From Rhizobium tibeticum (GTDB lineage: Bacteria > Pseudomonadota > Alphaproteobacteria > Rhizobiales > Rhizobiaceae), in assembly GCF_900110205.1 (NCBI RefSeq), contig NZ_FOCV01000008.1:62001-126000 (forward strand): DNA of 64,000 nucleotides, written 5' to 3'. The notes under the pieces are model-generated. The model ran no database searches. It was not told the origin of the DNA and saw only the letters and a program-made list of their open reading frames with translations. The position numbers were made by a program, and so were the translations under genes. Of the stretch, positions 62,286 to 64,000 are shown piece after piece; the first letter of the stretch is position 1; each line of letters opens with the position of its first letter.

Positions 62286-63509
62286 ATGAGACGGGTAGTT
62301 GTCACGGGTCTGGGCGTTGTTTCCTCGATCGGCAATGATGCCGCCGAGGTCACTGCCTCGCTGCGCGATGCCAAGTCCGGCATTTCCTTTTCCAACGATT
62401 TCGCAGAACACGGCTTCAAGTGCCAAGTCTGGGGGCGCCCGACACTGGATCCGACCGACCTGGTCGATCGTCGCGCCATGCGGTTCCTGTCGCAGGGCGG
62501 CGCCTGGAATCATGTCGCTATGAAGCAGGCGATTGCCGATTCCGGTCTGGAAGAGAGTGACATCAGCAATAACGAGCGCACCGGCATCATCATGGGCTCC
62601 GGCGGCCCGTCGACGCGCACACTGATCGAAGCGGCCGACATCACCATCAAGAACAACAGCCCGAAGCGCATCGGCCCATTTGCCGTGCCGAAGGCGATGT
62701 CCTCGACCGCATCGGCGACGCTTGCCACCTGGTTCAAGATCCACGGCGTCAACTACTCAATCTCGTCGGCCTGCTCAACCTCGGCGCACTGCATCGGCAA
62801 TGCTGCGGAAATGATCCAGTGGGGCAAACAGGACATCATGTTCGCCGGCGGCCACGAGGACCTTGACTGGACGATGTCGAACCTCTTCGATGCCATGGGC
62901 GCCATGTCCTCCAAATACAACGACACGCCAGCAACGGCCTCGCGTGCGTATGACGTCAGCCGCGACGGTTTCGTGATCGCCGGTGGCGCCGGTGTCCTCG
63001 TTCTCGAAGAGCTTGAGCGCGCAAAGGCACGTGGCGCGAAGATCTATGCCGAAATCGTCGGCTACGGCGCGACCTCCGACGGCTACGACATGGTTGCACC
63101 ATCGGGCGAAGGCGCGATCCGCTGCATGCGCCAGGCGCTTGCCACCGTTAAGGGCGACGTCGACTACGTCAACACGCACGGAACCTCGACCCCGGTTGGC
63201 GACAGCAAGGAAATCGGCGCGATCCGCGAAGTCTTTGGCGACAAGATCCCGCACATCCAGTCGACGAAGTCGCTGACGGGCCACTCGCTTGGTGCCGCCG
63301 GCGTGCAGGAATCGATCTACTCCCTGTTGATGATGCAAGCCGGCTTCATCGGTGAAAGCGCACATATCACCGAGCTTGATCCCGAATTCGACGGCGTTCC
63401 GATCGTTCGCAAGCGCATCGACGACGCCAAGATCGACATCGCGCTTTCCAACTCCTTCGGCTTCGGCGGTACCAACGCCACGCTCGTCTTCCAGCGCTAC
63501 AACGGATAA
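62286..63509 (+). CDS. fabB: 3-oxoacyl-ACP synthase I
   Basis: A 407-residue beta-ketoacyl-ACP synthase. Catalytic Cys is in [11 protein letters not shown], the two His in [11 protein letters not shown] and [12 protein letters not shown], and the Lys precedes the second His. It elongates the cis-3-decenoyl chain made by FabA. Full length; ATG 62286 follows fabA by 59 bases. A four-base gap leads to fabI. Confidence 0.97.
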   Translation: MRRVVVTGLGVVSSIGNDAAEVTASLRDAKSGISFSNDFAEHGFKCQVWGRPTLDPTDLVDRRAMRFLSQGGAWNHVAMKQAIADSGLEESDISNNERTGIIMGSGGPSTRTLIEAADITIKNNSPKRIGPFAVPKAMSSTASATLATWFKIHGVNYSISSACSTSAHCIGNAAEMIQWGKQDIMFAGGHEDLDWTMSNLFDAMGAMSSKYNDTPATASRAYDVSRDGFVIAGGAGVLVLEELERAKARGAKIYAEIVGYGATSDGYDMVAPSGEGAIRCMRQALATVKGDVDYVNTHGTSTPVGDSKEIGAIREVFGDKIPHIQSTKSLTGHSLGAAGVQESIYSLLMMQAGFIGESAHITELDPEFDGVPIVRKRIDDAKIDIALSNSFGFGGTNATLVFQRYNG

Positions 63510-63513
63510 TAAT

Positions 63514-64000
63514 ATGACGGGAATCATGCAGGGTAAGCGCGGCCTCATCATGGGCGTCGCGAACAACCATTCCATCGCCTGGGGAATTTCGAAAGCACTG
63601 GCAGCGCAAGGAGCCGAGCTCGCCTTCACCTATCAGGGCGACGCGCTCGGCAAGCGCGTCAAGCCGCTGGCGGCAGAAGTCGGTTCCGACTTCGTCCTGC
63701 CGTGCGATGTCGAGGACATCGCATCTGTCGATACCACCGTCGATGCCATCAAGGAGCGCTGGGGCGCGCTCGACTTCGTCGTCCACGCCATCGGCTTCTC
63801 GGACAAGAACGAGCTGAAGGGCCTCTACGCCGACACCACGCGCGAAAACTTCAGCCGCACGATGGTTATCTCCTGTTTCTCCTTCACCGAGATCGCCAAG
63901 CGCTGTGCGCCGCTGATGAACGAAGGCGGCTCGATGCTGACTCTGACCTATAACGGTTCGACGCGCGTCATCCCGAACTACAACGTCATGGGCGTCGCCA
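63514..64000 (+). CDS. fabI: Enoyl-ACP reductase (NADH), N-terminal part
   Basis: The first 162 codons of FabI. The cofactor loop is KRGLIMGVANNHSIAWGISK, LPCDVED binds the adenine ribose, and the window ends within NYNVMGVA, just after the active-site Tyr of the Y-x6-K motif. It performs the last reduction of each fatty-acid cycle. The frame runs off the right end. ATG 63526 is an alternative start four codons in. Confidence 0.95.
   Translation, partial: MTGIMQGKRGLIMGVANNHSIAWGISKALAAQGAELAFTYQGDALGKRVKPLAAEVGSDFVLPCDVEDIASVDTTVDAIKERWGALDFVVHAIGFSDKNELKGLYADTTRENFSRTMVISCFSFTEIAKRCAPLMNEGGSMLTLTYNGSTRVIPNYNVMGVA

Overview
The window is chromosomal DNA from an alphaproteobacterium of the order Hyphomicrobiales, most likely family Rhizobiaceae (Rhizobium, Ensifer or Agrobacterium group). 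The signs are a BA14K-type secreted protein, an Irr-type Fur regulator next to fabA-fabB-fabI, an rpsA-cmk block followed by a FYDLN-acid protein and tRNA-Ala, several Tat-exported sugar-binding proteins, and uniformly high GC in the core genes. Assignments rest on motif recognition by eye; no database search was possible.

1-34 kb is catabolic accessory chromosome. First come a SelT/Rdx protein and a class I amidotransferase. A LacI-type regulator gene follows with its own sugar ABC transporter (binding protein, two permeases, no ATPase) and a GH127 beta-L-arabinofuranosidase. Next are an orphan Tat-exported binding protein, a second LacI regulator, a DUF2264 protein and a 2-hydroxyacid dehydrogenase. 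A TetR regulator sits beside a complete ABC operon whose binding protein is a paralogue of the orphan. A choline-kinase-like enzyme and a DAO-GcvT fusion dehydrogenase follow, then uxaC-uxuB for uronate breakdown. A shared palindrome lies upstream of three of these units and suggests a TetR regulon. Together the genes look like uptake and breakdown of plant cell-wall sugars (arabinosides, uronides). GABA use (gabT-gabD, with a divergent MerR-XRE-cupin regulator), SlyX, a PACE efflux protein and RNase D complete the segment.

34-38 kb is housekeeping: rpsA, cmk, a PaiB-like protein, a FYDLN-acid protein and tRNA-Ala(GGC).

38.4-57.5 kb is a 19-kb integrative island. It is bounded by the intact tRNA-Ala and by a 52-bp perfect repeat of the tRNA 3' part, with a P4-type tyrosine integrase at the far end. 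A leftward chain of eight overlapping genes (AlpA-like HTH, winged helix, DUF3987 helicase/primase-like protein and others) looks like a replication and control module. The cargo includes an SDH-family Clp-fold protease, a RES-domain protein, HEPN-like and DUF4145 proteins, a membrane-anchored protein and a putative abortive-infection protein, so this may be a phage-satellite-like element carrying defence genes. The most unusual signal is a 9-bp iteron (consensus YGACAAAAC). It occurs as inverted triplets inside one gene of the chain and again between cargo genes, with reduced copies separating further cargo genes.

57.5-64 kb returns to conserved chromosome: a YoaK-like and a YdcF-like protein, a TRIC channel, irr, fabA, fabB and the start of fabI, which runs off the window.
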